Source of the DNA: an uncultured Alphaproteobacteria bacterium
GTDB taxonomy: Bacteria; Pseudomonadota; Alphaproteobacteria; RF32; CAG-239
Direction of reading: 5' to 3'
DNA: 37,727 bases
Assembly (NCBI GenBank): GCA_944391695.1
Contig: CALXUO010000003.1
Location: 1 to 37,727 of the forward strand
Below the pieces are notes generated by a model, which had not been told where the DNA came from, made no database searches, and saw nothing but the letters and a program-made list of their open reading frames with translations. Made by a program: the position numbers and the translations under genes. This document shows positions 8,114-17,874 of the stretch, one piece after another. Position 1 is the first letter of the stretch; every line of letters begins with the position of its first letter.

Positions 8114-9143
8114 GCAAAAGGTGCTGGACTATTATAAAAAAATAAAGCTGCTTTTGGAAAAAAGCGTAAGAAAAGCTTTGGAATATGTTAAATCCGTTGT
8201 GGCAGTGATTAAAGACAAGATAACATCTTGGTGGCAGATAATATTTGGGGTTTTGTTTGTTGTTGTCTTTTTGTATTATCCTATCGGAGGGTGGTTGATT
8301 AATAGTATTGACACCTCGTCTAGGTATAAGCCTGAGAGCAATAACGGAAATTTGGCAACAATTGATATGATTAGCCATTTGGTTAATCGTGAAGTGCATG
8401 ATAAAATATGGACGCCTAATTTGCCTTTTATTTTCCCTAGCTATTTTTTGGATAATATGCCAAATTTTCAGCTTGGTTTGATGACTGCAGTGGGAAATGC
8501 CGCCGCAGGACTTGAAAAACTAAAACTGCAAACCGTTTCGGATACGGCAAAGCTTGAAATGAAGGAAGCTTCAGAGTTGTTGCAATATCCGGGAGATGTG
8601 TGGTTGTTTTCTAAGCAAAATAAGCTTTTGCCCGCTCCATCATCGGGTACGCAATATAAAAAAGGTCGCAAAAAATTAAATAATTTTAATAATGAAATGG
8701 CTTTGGGAAAAGTGGTGATTGCTCGCGATGCTTCTAATTTGCTCGGAGTTTTACGTGGTATTAGAAGAGATATGTCCAGACAAATTGCTAAAACAGAAGG
8801 ATATATAAGAGAAAATCAGAAAAATACATTTGATTTTGGGGCTGATGATGTGTTCTATTTCTCTCAGGGAAAGTTTTATGCTTATGCCCAGATATTGAAG
8901 GCGTTGGGTATAGATTTTAAAGATGTGTTGGTTAAATATGACATTTATCAACAATGGACGACAATGATTAGATCTTTGGACGAGGCTTCGGATCTAAATC
9001 CTTCGGTGGTGCGAAATGCCAAAATAAACTCGTCTTGGGCGCCAAATCATTTGCTGGCGATTAATTATTTTGCCGCAAGAGCAATTAGCCGGTTGGATAA
9101 TATAATCGTCAGACTTAGACAATCGGAAGTGGAGGTAAAATGA
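8106..9143 (+). CDS. DUF2333 family membrane protein
   Basis: This 345-residue protein has one strong N-terminal transmembrane helix (about residues 41-65, from WWQIIFGVLFVVVF to GGWLI) after a basic cytoplasmic segment, so the bulk should be periplasmic. The pattern after the helix (SHLVNREVHDKIWTPNLPFIFPSYFLDNMPNFQLG) and the C-terminal SSWAPNHLLAINYFAARA fit the DUF2333 family of proteobacterial proteins of unknown function, as I recall it. The ATG at 8106 has AGGAG 6 bases upstream; an in-frame TTG at 8100 is less likely. It overlaps murJ by 8 bases and its stop overlaps the next start (ATGA). Context suggests an envelope role, but this is inference. Confidence 0.8.
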   Translation: MDRQKVLDYYKKIKLLLEKSVRKALEYVKSVVAVIKDKITSWWQIIFGVLFVVVFLYYPIGGWLINSIDTSSRYKPESNNGNLATIDMISHLVNREVHDKIWTPNLPFIFPSYFLDNMPNFQLGLMTAVGNAAAGLEKLKLQTVSDTAKLEMKEASELLQYPGDVWLFSKQNKLLPAPSSGTQYKKGRKKLNNFNNEMALGKVVIARDASNLLGVLRGIRRDMSRQIAKTEGYIRENQKNTFDFGADDVFYFSQGKFYAYAQILKALGIDFKDVLVKYDIYQQWTTMIRSLDEASDLNPSVVRNAKINSSWAPNHLLAINYFAARAISRLDNIIVRLRQSEVEVK

Positions 9144-9685
9144 TTATCGAAATTCAGGAAACTCCAGACGCTAATGTGGTTAATTTTTTCCCGCAGGAGG
9201 CGTTGCTTAGAGAAGGTCGGGCAGAGTTTGTTGATGCTAAGTCCATACGTAAGTCGCCGCTGGCTGAGAAAATTTTTGATTTGGGAGGGATTAAATCACT
9301 ATTTATTACGGCAGAGATGGTGTCGGTTACCAAAGATAATGAGGCCTCGTGGAATAGCTTGAAACCTTTGATTATGGCTGAAATTATGGACTATATGGCG
9401 TTGGGTGAAGAGGTTGCCGCAAAAGAAGATGAAGACAAAGAGGAAGATGTTGCGGGTAAGGTTGTGGCGTTGTTAAATGCAAGAATTCGTCCGGCAGTTA
9501 AAAAAGACGGCGGCGATATTAAGTTTGTCAGTGTGGAAGATGGTGTGGTTTGGGTTGAAATGCAGGGGGCTTGCAAAGGGTGCCCTTATGCCTTGCGGAC
9601 ACTGAAAGATGGTGTGGAACGGATTTTGAAAACCTATATTCCCGAAGTGAGAGAGGTGAGAAATATTGAGGAAACGACTGATTAA
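9140..9685 (+). CDS. Nfu/NifU-like Fe-S cluster carrier protein
   Basis: Nfu proteins carry [4Fe-4S] clusters to target apoproteins. The 181 residues show both family parts. An N-terminal Nfu_N domain covers about residues 1-90 (IQETPDANVVNFFP, then FITAEMVSVTK and W71). An acidic linker (EDEDKEED) follows, then the C-terminal NifU domain with cluster-binding Cys145 and Cys148 in GACKGCPYA. The form is like the mitochondrial/alphaproteobacterial Nfu1. It overlaps the DUF2333 gene by ATGA and the next gene by 20 bases, so the four are almost certainly co-transcribed, although no functional link between Fe-S delivery and cell-wall genes is evident. Confidence 0.93.
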   Translation: MIIEIQETPDANVVNFFPQEALLREGRAEFVDAKSIRKSPLAEKIFDLGGIKSLFITAEMVSVTKDNEASWNSLKPLIMAEIMDYMALGEEVAAKEDEDKEEDVAGKVVALLNARIRPAVKKDGGDIKFVSVEDGVVWVEMQGACKGCPYALRTLKDGVERILKTYIPEVREVRNIEETTD

Positions 9686-10607
9686 CAGGCTATGGCTTGC
9701 CCTTGTGTTGTTGCCGCTGATTGTGCTTGAAGCCAAGGCAGAGGAAATTTGGCTTGAGAATATTCCGGTTGATAAATTGCAAGAACTATATCAAAAGGCA
9801 GGTTATGAAGGGGAAAAAGGGTATTTGATGCTGCCTTCTTATAAATATCCGGCAATATTTTTGAAAAATTTTCCTGAAGGATATGATAAAATTACAGATG
9901 AAAAATTACGTAATGCCTTGTTTATCAAAATATTGGCGCCGCTAGCACTAAAACTTAATGAGGATTTGCTTGACGAACGGAACGAAGTGGCAGAAATTGA
10001 TGCAAAATTTAAACAAAACGGCAGTTTGAGCAAGCAAGATGTAGCATTGGTGGAAGAAAAGGCGAAGAAATATGATGTCTTTACTAGACTTGAAGGACAA
10101 GAACGATATAGCTATATTTTATCTGAACTTTTGATTAGAATTGACAGGGTGCCTCCGTCTATAATGATAACGGCGGCGGCGATAGAAACAAACTGGGGAA
10201 CCTCAAGAGTTGTAAGAGAAGCTAATTCTTTATATAAAACCTTGGTGTGGCATACAAAGGAAGGATTAAAGCCTGTTGGTGAAACTGAAGATGATTCTTA
10301 CAGAATCAAGATATATCCGAATATTTATGCCGCAATGCAAGAGTTTGCTTTGAAAATAAACTCGCATCCGGTGTTTGCAACCATGCGAAATTTTAGGAGA
10401 GAAAGACGAGAAAGAACCAATAATATTTCGGGAATGTTTTTGGCTCCTTATACCTATGGTAGCTCGGGTTTGAAGAATTATGCCGGTATTTTTGATTATA
10501 CAATGGCCTATTATGAACTGTTGGTAATTGATAAATCAAACCTTGATGTAAATATGATTTCCGGTAATGATTTGAAATATTTTGAAAAATATGTAACAAA
10601 AATGTAA
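9666..10607 (+). CDS. Secreted glucosaminidase-like protein (Bax family)
   Basis: This 313-residue exported protein is predicted to cleave peptidoglycan glycan strands. A signal peptide is clear: basic MRKRLINRLW, a Leu/Val core, and a likely cut after AKA at residue 25. The C-terminal half carries the glucosaminidase-type signature AAAIETNWGTSRVVREANSLY (about 170-190) with candidate catalytic Glu174, followed by NIYAAMQEFALKINSHP, characteristic of Bax-like enzymes. The start is TTG at 9666, chosen because GAGGTGAG lies about 5 bases upstream and because it gives a complete signal peptide. It overlaps the Nfu gene by 20 bases and is last in the murJ run. I see no good terminator after it. 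Confidence 0.85.
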   Translation: MRKRLINRLWLALVLLPLIVLEAKAEEIWLENIPVDKLQELYQKAGYEGEKGYLMLPSYKYPAIFLKNFPEGYDKITDEKLRNALFIKILAPLALKLNEDLLDERNEVAEIDAKFKQNGSLSKQDVALVEEKAKKYDVFTRLEGQERYSYILSELLIRIDRVPPSIMITAAAIETNWGTSRVVREANSLYKTLVWHTKEGLKPVGETEDDSYRIKIYPNIYAAMQEFALKINSHPVFATMRNFRRERRERTNNISGMFLAPYTYGSSGLKNYAGIFDYTMAYYELLVIDKSNLDVNMISGNDLKYFEKYVTKM

Positions 10608-10614
10608 TTAGTAA

Positions 10615-10648
10615 TTGCATATTTTTTGTTATATTCTAGTATTATGAT
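10615..10648 (+). promoter_or_regulatory. Possible promoter for the DUF2336 gene
   Basis: TTGCAT (10615-10620) is followed after 16 bases by TAGTAT (10637-10642). TATGAT (10643-10648) is an alternative -10 at longer spacing. An AAGGAGC ribosome site follows near 10669. Weak match, judged by eye. Confidence 0.3.
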
Positions 10649-10680
10649 AGGCTGGTAGAGTTTTAACAAGGAGCCTTGAT

Positions 10681-11787
10681 ATGAGTAAGAGCAATTTGGA
10701 CAGGCAAGATGCACTTAATCTGGCTAAGAGTCCCACAATTGAAAATAAGTCGATTGTGGCAAGAAAGATTAGTGCTCATTACCAGGAAGGAGCTTTTAGT
10801 CCGCAGGCTGTTAAGCTGGTGGAGGATATATTTCGGATTATGGTTCGTGATACCGAAATTAAAGTTCGTGAGGTGTTGTCCGAATGTCTTAAACATTGCT
10901 CCGATTTGCCTAAAGATGTGGTGACAGCCATTATTAATGATAAAGATAGTGTGGCGGTGCCGTTTTTGCAATATTATGATTCGTTTACCAATGAGGATAT
11001 GATCAAAATCCTTAATATGCCAGGAATTAACAAGCAAAAAGCCATTGCTAAAAGAGATGGATTATCGGCCGAGGTATCACAATATATTGCCGAAAGATGC
11101 TCCGATGAAGTGGTGGGAGAGCTTATTGCCAATGAAAAATCCGAGATAAAAGAGGATACTTTTGATGTGATCGTTGCTAAATACTCGGAAAATGAAGAGA
11201 TAAAACAAAAACTGGTTCATCGTTCCGAATTGCCGGTGTCGGTGATTGAAAAAATAGTTGATAAATTGTCGTATCGTTTGAAAACTTATTTGATGCTTAA
11301 TCACAATTTGCCTAAAGATTTGGCTACTAATTTGGTTGATGAGGTTAAGGAAAAAATTACTTTAAGCATTTCGGAGGAATACTCGTCCGACACTCAGATT
11401 GAAGAATTGGTTCATCAGTTGTATAAGGCAAACAGGTTGACTTCGGGCTTGGTGGTGCGTTCTATTTGTTTGGGGGATTTGAAGTTTTTTGAGTATGCTC
11501 TGGTTTATTTATCTGACACTCCGATTGCCGAGGTTAGAAAAATTTTATTTAACAGCCAAGCCGATTTTATGGTGCGCAATTTGTTGCGTAAGGCGTTTAT
11601 TCCAAAGTCGGTGTTTCCGGCGATATTTAGTGCGCTTAAAGTTATTAGAGAGATAAGGTTTGACTGCGGACGCTCAAACCGCAAGTCCTTTGGGCATAAA
11701 GTGGTGGAGCGTATTTTGAGTTTTACGCAGAATAATGACGAATTGAGTCCGGATGATATTAAATATTTGGTTTCAAAAATTAATTAG
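10681..11787 (+). CDS. DUF2336 domain protein (helical/HEAT-like repeats)
   Basis: This 368-residue soluble protein is built of short helical pairs, with recurring leucine-rich segments such as VREVLSECLKHCSDLPKDVVTAIIND, VSQYIAERCSDEVVGELIANEKS and LPVSVIEKIVDKL. This layout and the opening (LAKSPTIENKSIVARKISAHY) match my recollection of DUF2336, a family found mainly in Alphaproteobacteria and sometimes linked with c-di-GMP proteins or stress control. No catalytic residues are evident; a scaffold or partner-binding role is inferred. The start ATG has AAGGAG 8 bases upstream. It is followed, 35 bases later, by an HD-GYP gene, which supports a signalling connection. Confidence 0.75.
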   Translation: MSKSNLDRQDALNLAKSPTIENKSIVARKISAHYQEGAFSPQAVKLVEDIFRIMVRDTEIKVREVLSECLKHCSDLPKDVVTAIINDKDSVAVPFLQYYDSFTNEDMIKILNMPGINKQKAIAKRDGLSAEVSQYIAERCSDEVVGELIANEKSEIKEDTFDVIVAKYSENEEIKQKLVHRSELPVSVIEKIVDKLSYRLKTYLMLNHNLPKDLATNLVDEVKEKITLSISEEYSSDTQIEELVHQLYKANRLTSGLVVRSICLGDLKFFEYALVYLSDTPIAEVRKILFNSQADFMVRNLLRKAFIPKSVFPAIFSALKVIREIRFDCGRSNRKSFGHKVVERILSFTQNNDELSPDDIKYLVSKIN

Positions 11788-11822
11788 TTGGTAAGTGCTT
11801 AGAAAACGGAGTTGTTACGGCT

Positions 11823-13508
11823 TTGGCTAATTCAACAGAGATGCTTTTGGAAAATTTTGTAACGTTGGCAAAAGGGTTGGCTGGCGGGGAGCAAAGTGTT
11901 GATGATATTATTGCTAAAGCAATGGAGGTGGCTGCAAATATTTCCAATGCCGACGGATATTTTTTCTTTCATGTAACTCCGGGGCAGTATATTAATCTGG
12001 TGTACAGCAAAATAAACAGTTTGGCTACTTCTGTATCGGGTACGGCTAATATGCTGATGTTTCCTTCGGTTTCTGTGGCGGAAATTAAAGATAAAAAAAA
12101 TAAACGGCCGGCAGAGCTGTGTGCTGTTAATCAAGAAATTATCAATTCGTCAAATATTTTTAACGAGCCTAATGTTGATGTCGATGTTTTGCGAGAGTTT
12201 GATGAAAATAATAATTATACGACCTTGTCGTTGTTGGCTTTTCCGTTATTTGGCAGTAAACACACCGTTATAGGCGTGGCTCAATTTATTAATGCTACCG
12301 ATGATAAAGGTAAAATTATTAATTTTACTCAAGATGATCAAGAAAAAATGATGGCTGTGTGTCAGGTGATTGCCGTTGCTTTGGAACGTAAGCAATTAAG
12401 TGAATCTTATACCCAGTTGTTGGAAGCTTTTGTTGATGTAATGGCTAAGGCTATTGATGCTAAATCGCCTTATACCGGTTTGCATTGCCAAAAAGTGCCG
12501 ATTATTACCAGAATGTTGGCAACTGCAGCCGTGCAGGAAACCGAAGGGCCGTTAAAAAATTTTGAGATGTCGGATAATGACTGGTATGCTTTGCATATTG
12601 CTTCTTGGTTACATGATTGCGGCAAAATTATTACCCCGGAATATATTGTTGATAAAGCGGCCAAACTTGAGACAATACATAATCGGATTCATGAAATACG
12701 CTCGCGCTTTGAGATATTGCGCAGAGATGCTCATATCGAATATTTGCAAAAAAGACTTAATAATGTTGATACAAAGGAGAATTTGCAGGCTGAATTTGTG
12801 GCTAAGGTAAAGCAACTTACAGATGATTTTGAATTTGTGGGGAAGTGCAATATCGGCGATGAACCGCTAACCAAACAAGACGTGGAAAGACTTGATAAAA
12901 TTGCCGAGCGTAGTTTTGTGCGTTATTTTAGCCGGATGGTTGGATTATCTTGGGGCGAGAGAAAGTTAATAAATACGCCTTCTACTTATACTAATCAGGA
13001 AGTGGAATATGTGTTGCAAGACAGGCCAGAGCAAGTGGCTGGCCCTTATAATCAGGGTGAGCTTACCAATATTAAAATAAAGCAGGGTACGATTAATGAT
13101 GCCGAAAGGCAAAAGATTAACGAACATATTGTTGCTACTATTAATATACTCAAAAATCTGCCGTTTCCGCCGGAGCTGGCTAATATTGTGGAATATGCGG
13201 GAGCCCATCACGAAAGAGTGGATGGCAAGGGGTATCCTAACGGGTTGACCGGAGAGCAAATGTCCATTCCTGCCAAAATTATGGCAATTGCCGATGTCTA
13301 TGAGGCTTTGACCGCTAAAGACAGGCCTTATAAGGAGCCTAAAAAACTTTCTGAAGTGCTTAGAATTATGCAGGAAATGAAAAATACCGGCCATTTGGAT
13401 CCCAATTTGTATGAACTGTTTATTAAAAGCGGTGTTTATTTGGACTATGCCAAGGAATATATTGATAAAGATCAAATCGATGATATCAATCCCGAGGAGT
13501 TTTTGTAA
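11823..13508 (+). CDS. GAF / HD-GYP domain phosphodiesterase
   Basis: This is probably a cyclic-di-GMP (or related dinucleotide) phosphodiesterase. Residues about 25-190 look like a GAF sensor domain (NADGYFFFHVTPG, then LLAFPLFGSKHTVIGVAQFIN). The catalytic part has HD at 264-265 (SWLHDCGKI), HHE at 462-464 and GKGYP at 468-472. The distance from HD to HHE is about 198 residues, against roughly 55 in canonical HD-GYP proteins, because a charged helical segment (about 285-425, starting KLETIHNRIHEIRSRFEILRRD) is inserted. The start is uncertain: TTG at 11823 gives MANSTEMLL; ATG at 11841 is an alternative without better ribosome support. It abuts the glyoxalase gene directly. Confidence 0.88.
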   Translation: MANSTEMLLENFVTLAKGLAGGEQSVDDIIAKAMEVAANISNADGYFFFHVTPGQYINLVYSKINSLATSVSGTANMLMFPSVSVAEIKDKKNKRPAELCAVNQEIINSSNIFNEPNVDVDVLREFDENNNYTTLSLLAFPLFGSKHTVIGVAQFINATDDKGKIINFTQDDQEKMMAVCQVIAVALERKQLSESYTQLLEAFVDVMAKAIDAKSPYTGLHCQKVPIITRMLATAAVQETEGPLKNFEMSDNDWYALHIASWLHDCGKIITPEYIVDKAAKLETIHNRIHEIRSRFEILRRDAHIEYLQKRLNNVDTKENLQAEFVAKVKQLTDDFEFVGKCNIGDEPLTKQDVERLDKIAERSFVRYFSRMVGLSWGERKLINTPSTYTNQEVEYVLQDRPEQVAGPYNQGELTNIKIKQGTINDAERQKINEHIVATINILKNLPFPPELANIVEYAGAHHERVDGKGYPNGLTGEQMSIPAKIMAIADVYEALTAKDRPYKEPKKLSEVLRIMQEMKNTGHLDPNLYELFIKSGVYLDYAKEYIDKDQIDDINPEEFL

Positions 13509-14219
13509 ATGTTAAAGGTCTTTCCCGTGTTGTGCCGCGAAAATTATATGGATAATTATGCCTATATAATAATTGATGATAAGACAAATACGGTGGCCGT
13601 AATCGATCCTTCAGAAGCCGATAAAGTTATTGAAAAATGTAATGAACTAAAGGTTTGTCCGCAATATATCTTAAATACTCATCATCATTTTGATCATGTG
13701 GATGGCAATTTGGTTTTGAAAGAAAAATATAAAGCAAAAATTGTTTGTAATAAAGCTGATATGTATCGCATAGAGGGAGCAGATATTGGAGTTGGGGCAG
13801 GGGAAGAGTTTGCTTTGGGTGAGGCAAAAGCCAAGATTATTGATGTGTCGGCGCATACTCAAGGGCATATCTTGTATTATTTTTATGAAAATAAGGTGCT
13901 GTTTACTGGGGATACATTGTTTAATTTATGTGTCGGTGGTATTTTTGAGGGAACAGAAGAAGAGATGTTTAGAGCTTTGGCTAAAATAAAATCGCTGCCC
14001 GATGATGTTATGTTTTATCCCGGGCATGAATATACTCTTGGTGGAGCCGGATTTGCTTTTCAATACAACAAAGGTGATGAAGATATCAAAAAATATTTGA
14101 AAAGAGCAAGAGAGCGTTTGGTGCAAGGGTTGCCGGTGGCTCCGGTGAGCTTGGGTGAGGAAAAGAAGTGTAATCCGTATTTGGAAGCAAAAACCTTGCA
14201 AGATTTTAAGTGCTTATAA
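13509..14219 (+). CDS. Metallo-beta-lactamase fold hydrolase, glyoxalase II (GloB-like)
   Basis: This 236-residue binuclear-metal hydrolase is likely hydroxyacylglutathione hydrolase (S-lactoylglutathione to lactate plus glutathione, methylglyoxal detoxification). Metal ligands are in place: THHHFDH (His58, His60, Asp62, His63), HTQGH (His116), GDTLF (Asp135) and PGHEYT (His173). The C-terminal NPYLEAKTL resembles the glyoxalase II end. Length is slightly under the usual 250. The ATG follows the HD-GYP stop codon with no gap, and GAGGAG lies inside the end of that gene, so translation is probably coupled. No glyoxalase I is in the window. Glyoxalase II is the best guess, but other thioesters are possible. 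Confidence 0.82.
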   Translation: MLKVFPVLCRENYMDNYAYIIIDDKTNTVAVIDPSEADKVIEKCNELKVCPQYILNTHHHFDHVDGNLVLKEKYKAKIVCNKADMYRIEGADIGVGAGEEFALGEAKAKIIDVSAHTQGHILYYFYENKVLFTGDTLFNLCVGGIFEGTEEEMFRALAKIKSLPDDVMFYPGHEYTLGGAGFAFQYNKGDEDIKKYLKRARERLVQGLPVAPVSLGEEKKCNPYLEAKTLQDFKCL

Positions 14220-14291
14220 AAAAAAGATTTTTAATCAAATTTTATTCTTTTGGCAATAAACTATGAGGCATAAACAAAAGGAGAATCGATA

Positions 14292-14954
14292 GTGTTTTAT
14301 GTCTTGGGTGCTTTTTTGTTCGGGATAATGGTGCCTTATATGGCAAGACGTTTTGCCAAATTTATGCCGGCAACTTTTGCCATGGCGGTGGTTGAAATGT
14401 TTAGGCCGGGAAAAAAAACGAAGGCTTATTATCAGGTGAAAGAATATAAAAAATTTATGTGGCGCTCGCTTATGTCGGGGATAATAGCCGCGGCTTTGAC
14501 TTGGAGTGCTTATTGGCATTTCGGGAGTGATGATTTCGGGTTTATCGCCTGTTTTATATGGTTGTTGTTGTTATTGGCCGAAGTTGATTATAGAACCTTT
14601 TTATTGCCGGATATTTTGACCGTGCCGTTATTAATTATCGGTTTTGCTGCGGCAGCTTTTAATTCTGGTTGGGTGGTAGTTGAAGACTGCGCAATCGGAG
14701 CGCTGGTAGGCTATTTCTTGCCGGTGGCGGTTAGTTTGTTGATTGTGGCGTGGAAAAAAGATGCTTTTGGCGGAGGAGATATAAAGCTGTTGGCTGCACT
14801 TGGTGCTTGGCTGGGTGTTGAAGGGCTTTTGTGTGTCATAGTTACGGCATCAATTGCCGGAATGATTTATGCTATTTTAAGACGAAAAAAAGAATTAGCG
14901 TTTGGACCGATGTTGGCATTGGCCGGAATAGTTGTTGCATTCTGGCTTTTTTGA
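14292..14954 (+). CDS. Type IV prepilin peptidase-like protein (A24 family), short form
   Basis: This 220-residue polytopic membrane protein belongs to the aspartyl prepilin-peptidase family. The two catalytic motifs are visible: EVDYRTFLLPD with Asp99, and FGGGDIKLLAALGAWLG with Asp163. About six to seven hydrophobic segments are seen. The N-terminal region is short and lacks the cysteine zinc motif and methylase domain found in bifunctional PilD, so it may only cleave, CpaA-like. The start is GTG at 14292 with AAAGGAG 9 bases upstream. No pilin or secretion genes are in the window, so its substrate must be encoded elsewhere. Confidence 0.82.
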   Translation: MFYVLGAFLFGIMVPYMARRFAKFMPATFAMAVVEMFRPGKKTKAYYQVKEYKKFMWRSLMSGIIAAALTWSAYWHFGSDDFGFIACFIWLLLLLAEVDYRTFLLPDILTVPLLIIGFAAAAFNSGWVVVEDCAIGALVGYFLPVAVSLLIVAWKKDAFGGGDIKLLAALGAWLGVEGLLCVIVTASIAGMIYAILRRKKELAFGPMLALAGIVVAFWLF

Positions 14955-14992
14955 GCTATGATGGGATAAAGTGTTTTTAGACGGAGGAAATA

Positions 14993-15730
14993 ATGGTTAA
15001 TAAGAAGAAAACAACCAGAAAGTTTATGCAGTTGTATTACAATGATGATCAGCGAAGACTAGCAAAATTGGTTACCGGCTTTAGTTTTGATATGTTTATT
15101 ATGACGGTTATTTTGGCCGACGCCATTGTTTTGGGTTTGATGACTTCTCCAACCATGGAATTTTATTTCGATAACGGATTGTTCTTACTTGATCGGGTGT
15201 TTATGGGAATTTTTATGGCAGAGATGTTTTTGAAAATATTTGCCCTTAAACGTAAGTTTTTCCAGTCTGGATGGAATATCTTCGATTTGGTTATTGTGTT
15301 AGTTTCATCTCTGCCATTTATGAGTGCTTTTATTGTGCTTAGAACTTTTAGATTGTTTAGATTGTTGAAATATGTTAACAAATTTAACAAGATGAACAAT
15401 TTGGTTGCGGTGTTTTTGGAATTACTGCCCTCGTTTGCATCGTTTTTGGCAATATTCGCGGTGTTTTTCTATGGGTTTGCCGTTATTGCGGTTAACCTTT
15501 ACGGGGACAGTTTTGTTGTGTTTGGCGATTTGGGCAGCGCTTTGTTTACCTTGTTGCAGGTGTTTACTTTGGACGGATGGGCAACAATGGTGGCAAGGCC
15601 AGTGATGTTGATCTATCCGGAGGCTTGGGTGTTCTTTGCCGCGGTGGTGTTGGTGTCGTTCTTGCTGATGGTAAGTTTTGTGGTATCGGCAATAGCCCAA
15701 GTGGTCGGAATATTCAAAAAAAATGCTTAA
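14993..15730 (+). CDS. Bacterial voltage-gated cation channel (BacNav/BacCav-like)
   Basis: This 245-residue single-domain ion channel has six transmembrane segments and should form a tetramer in the inner membrane. S1 lies around residues 30-50, with S2-S3 between about 62 and 108. S4 is VLRTFRLFRLLKYVNK with charges at Arg117, 120, 123 and Lys126. The pore lies between S5 (about 148-170) and S6 (about 212-238). The selectivity filter reads FTLDGWA (Thr192-Ala197) where NaChBac-type sodium channels have TLESW. The Gly after the acidic residue recalls calcium-preferring filters. The cytoplasmic C-terminus is very short (GIFKKNA), lacking the coiled coil of many BacNavs. It has its own ribosome site (GGAGG) and ends in a strong terminator. 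Confidence 0.88.
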   Translation: MVNKKKTTRKFMQLYYNDDQRRLAKLVTGFSFDMFIMTVILADAIVLGLMTSPTMEFYFDNGLFLLDRVFMGIFMAEMFLKIFALKRKFFQSGWNIFDLVIVLVSSLPFMSAFIVLRTFRLFRLLKYVNKFNKMNNLVAVFLELLPSFASFLAIFAVFFYGFAVIAVNLYGDSFVVFGDLGSALFTLLQVFTLDGWATMVARPVMLIYPEAWVFFAAVVLVSFLLMVSFVVSAIAQVVGIFKKNA

Positions 15731-15750
15731 ATAACGCTTTTTAGATTAAA

Positions 15751-15779
15751 ATGCCTTTGATAAAAAGGCATTTTTTTTT
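15751..15779 (+). terminator. Rho-independent terminator after the channel gene
   Basis: Arms atgccttt (15751-15758) and aaaggcat (15764-15771) form an 8-bp stem extended by A-T pairs, followed by a long T-run to 15779. It separates the channel gene from the groES promoter. Confidence 0.85.
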
Positions 15780-15789
15780 GGCGTTTCTC

Positions 15790-15819
15790 TTGACAATGGC
15801 TTTTTTGATAACTAACTAT
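15790..15819 (+). promoter_or_regulatory. Promoter of groES-groEL
   Basis: A perfect TTGACA (15790-15795), preceded by C so that it also reads CTTGA as in RpoH -35 elements, is followed after 17-18 bases by TAACTAT (15813-15819). No CIRCE (TTAGCACTC inverted repeat) is seen between here and groES, so sigma-32-type heat control is more likely than HrcA. AAGGAG precedes the ATG. Confidence 0.55.
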
Positions 15820-15851
15820 GCCTCTAGAATTAAAATTTAAGGAGTAATAAA

Positions 15852-16142
15852 ATGAAAATAAGACCTTTGCATGATCGTGTGCTGATTAAAAGATTGGAAG
15901 AAAATACTAAAACTGCCGGCGGAATTATTATTCCGGACACGGCTAAAGAAAAACCCTCGGAAGGGTTGATTGAGGCTGTCGGCGACGGAGCCAGAACTGA
16001 GGACGGAAAAATTATCCCGCTTAATGTTAAAGTTGGTGATAAGGTGTTGTTTGGGAAATGGTCCGGAACCGAGGTTAAGGTAAACGGTGAAGAAAGACTG
16101 ATTGTTAAAGAGTCTGAAATTTTGGGTGTTATTGAAGAATAA
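15852..16142 (+). CDS. groES: Co-chaperonin GroES
   Basis: This 96-residue heptameric lid of the GroEL folding chamber has the full family pattern: [17 protein letters not shown] at the start, the mobile loop [19 protein letters not shown] (about 20-38), the roof-loop region around DGKIIPL, and [21 protein letters not shown]. The C-terminus ([10 protein letters not shown]) is normal. Start ATG with AAGGAG 8 bases upstream. The groEL gene follows after 24 bases with its own GAGAGGA site, the usual two-gene operon. Confidence 0.98.
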   Translation: MKIRPLHDRVLIKRLEENTKTAGGIIIPDTAKEKPSEGLIEAVGDGARTEDGKIIPLNVKVGDKVLFGKWSGTEVKVNGEERLIVKESEILGVIEE

Positions 16143-16163
16143 AAATTTTTGAGAGGATTATAG

Positions 16164-17816
<1,653 letters not shown>

Positions 17817-17834
17817 GCTTGTGTTTTACAAAAA

Positions 17835-17870
17835 CAAAAAGCTCTCGCGATTGTTGGCGGGAGCTTTTTG
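17835..17870. terminator. Bidirectional terminator between groEL and glgX
   Basis: Arms 17835-17848 (caaaaagctctcgc) and 17857-17870 (gcgggagctttttg) form a 14-bp stem with one G-T pair and an 8-base loop. T-runs occur on both strands within and after the arms. It serves the convergent groEL and glgX genes. Confidence 0.85.
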
Positions 17871-17874
17871 TTTG

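Noticed and set aside
15730..15852. CIRCE/HrcA operator before groES
   Set aside because: No TTAGCACTC...GAGTGCTAA inverted repeat is present; only a sigma-70/32-like promoter is seen.
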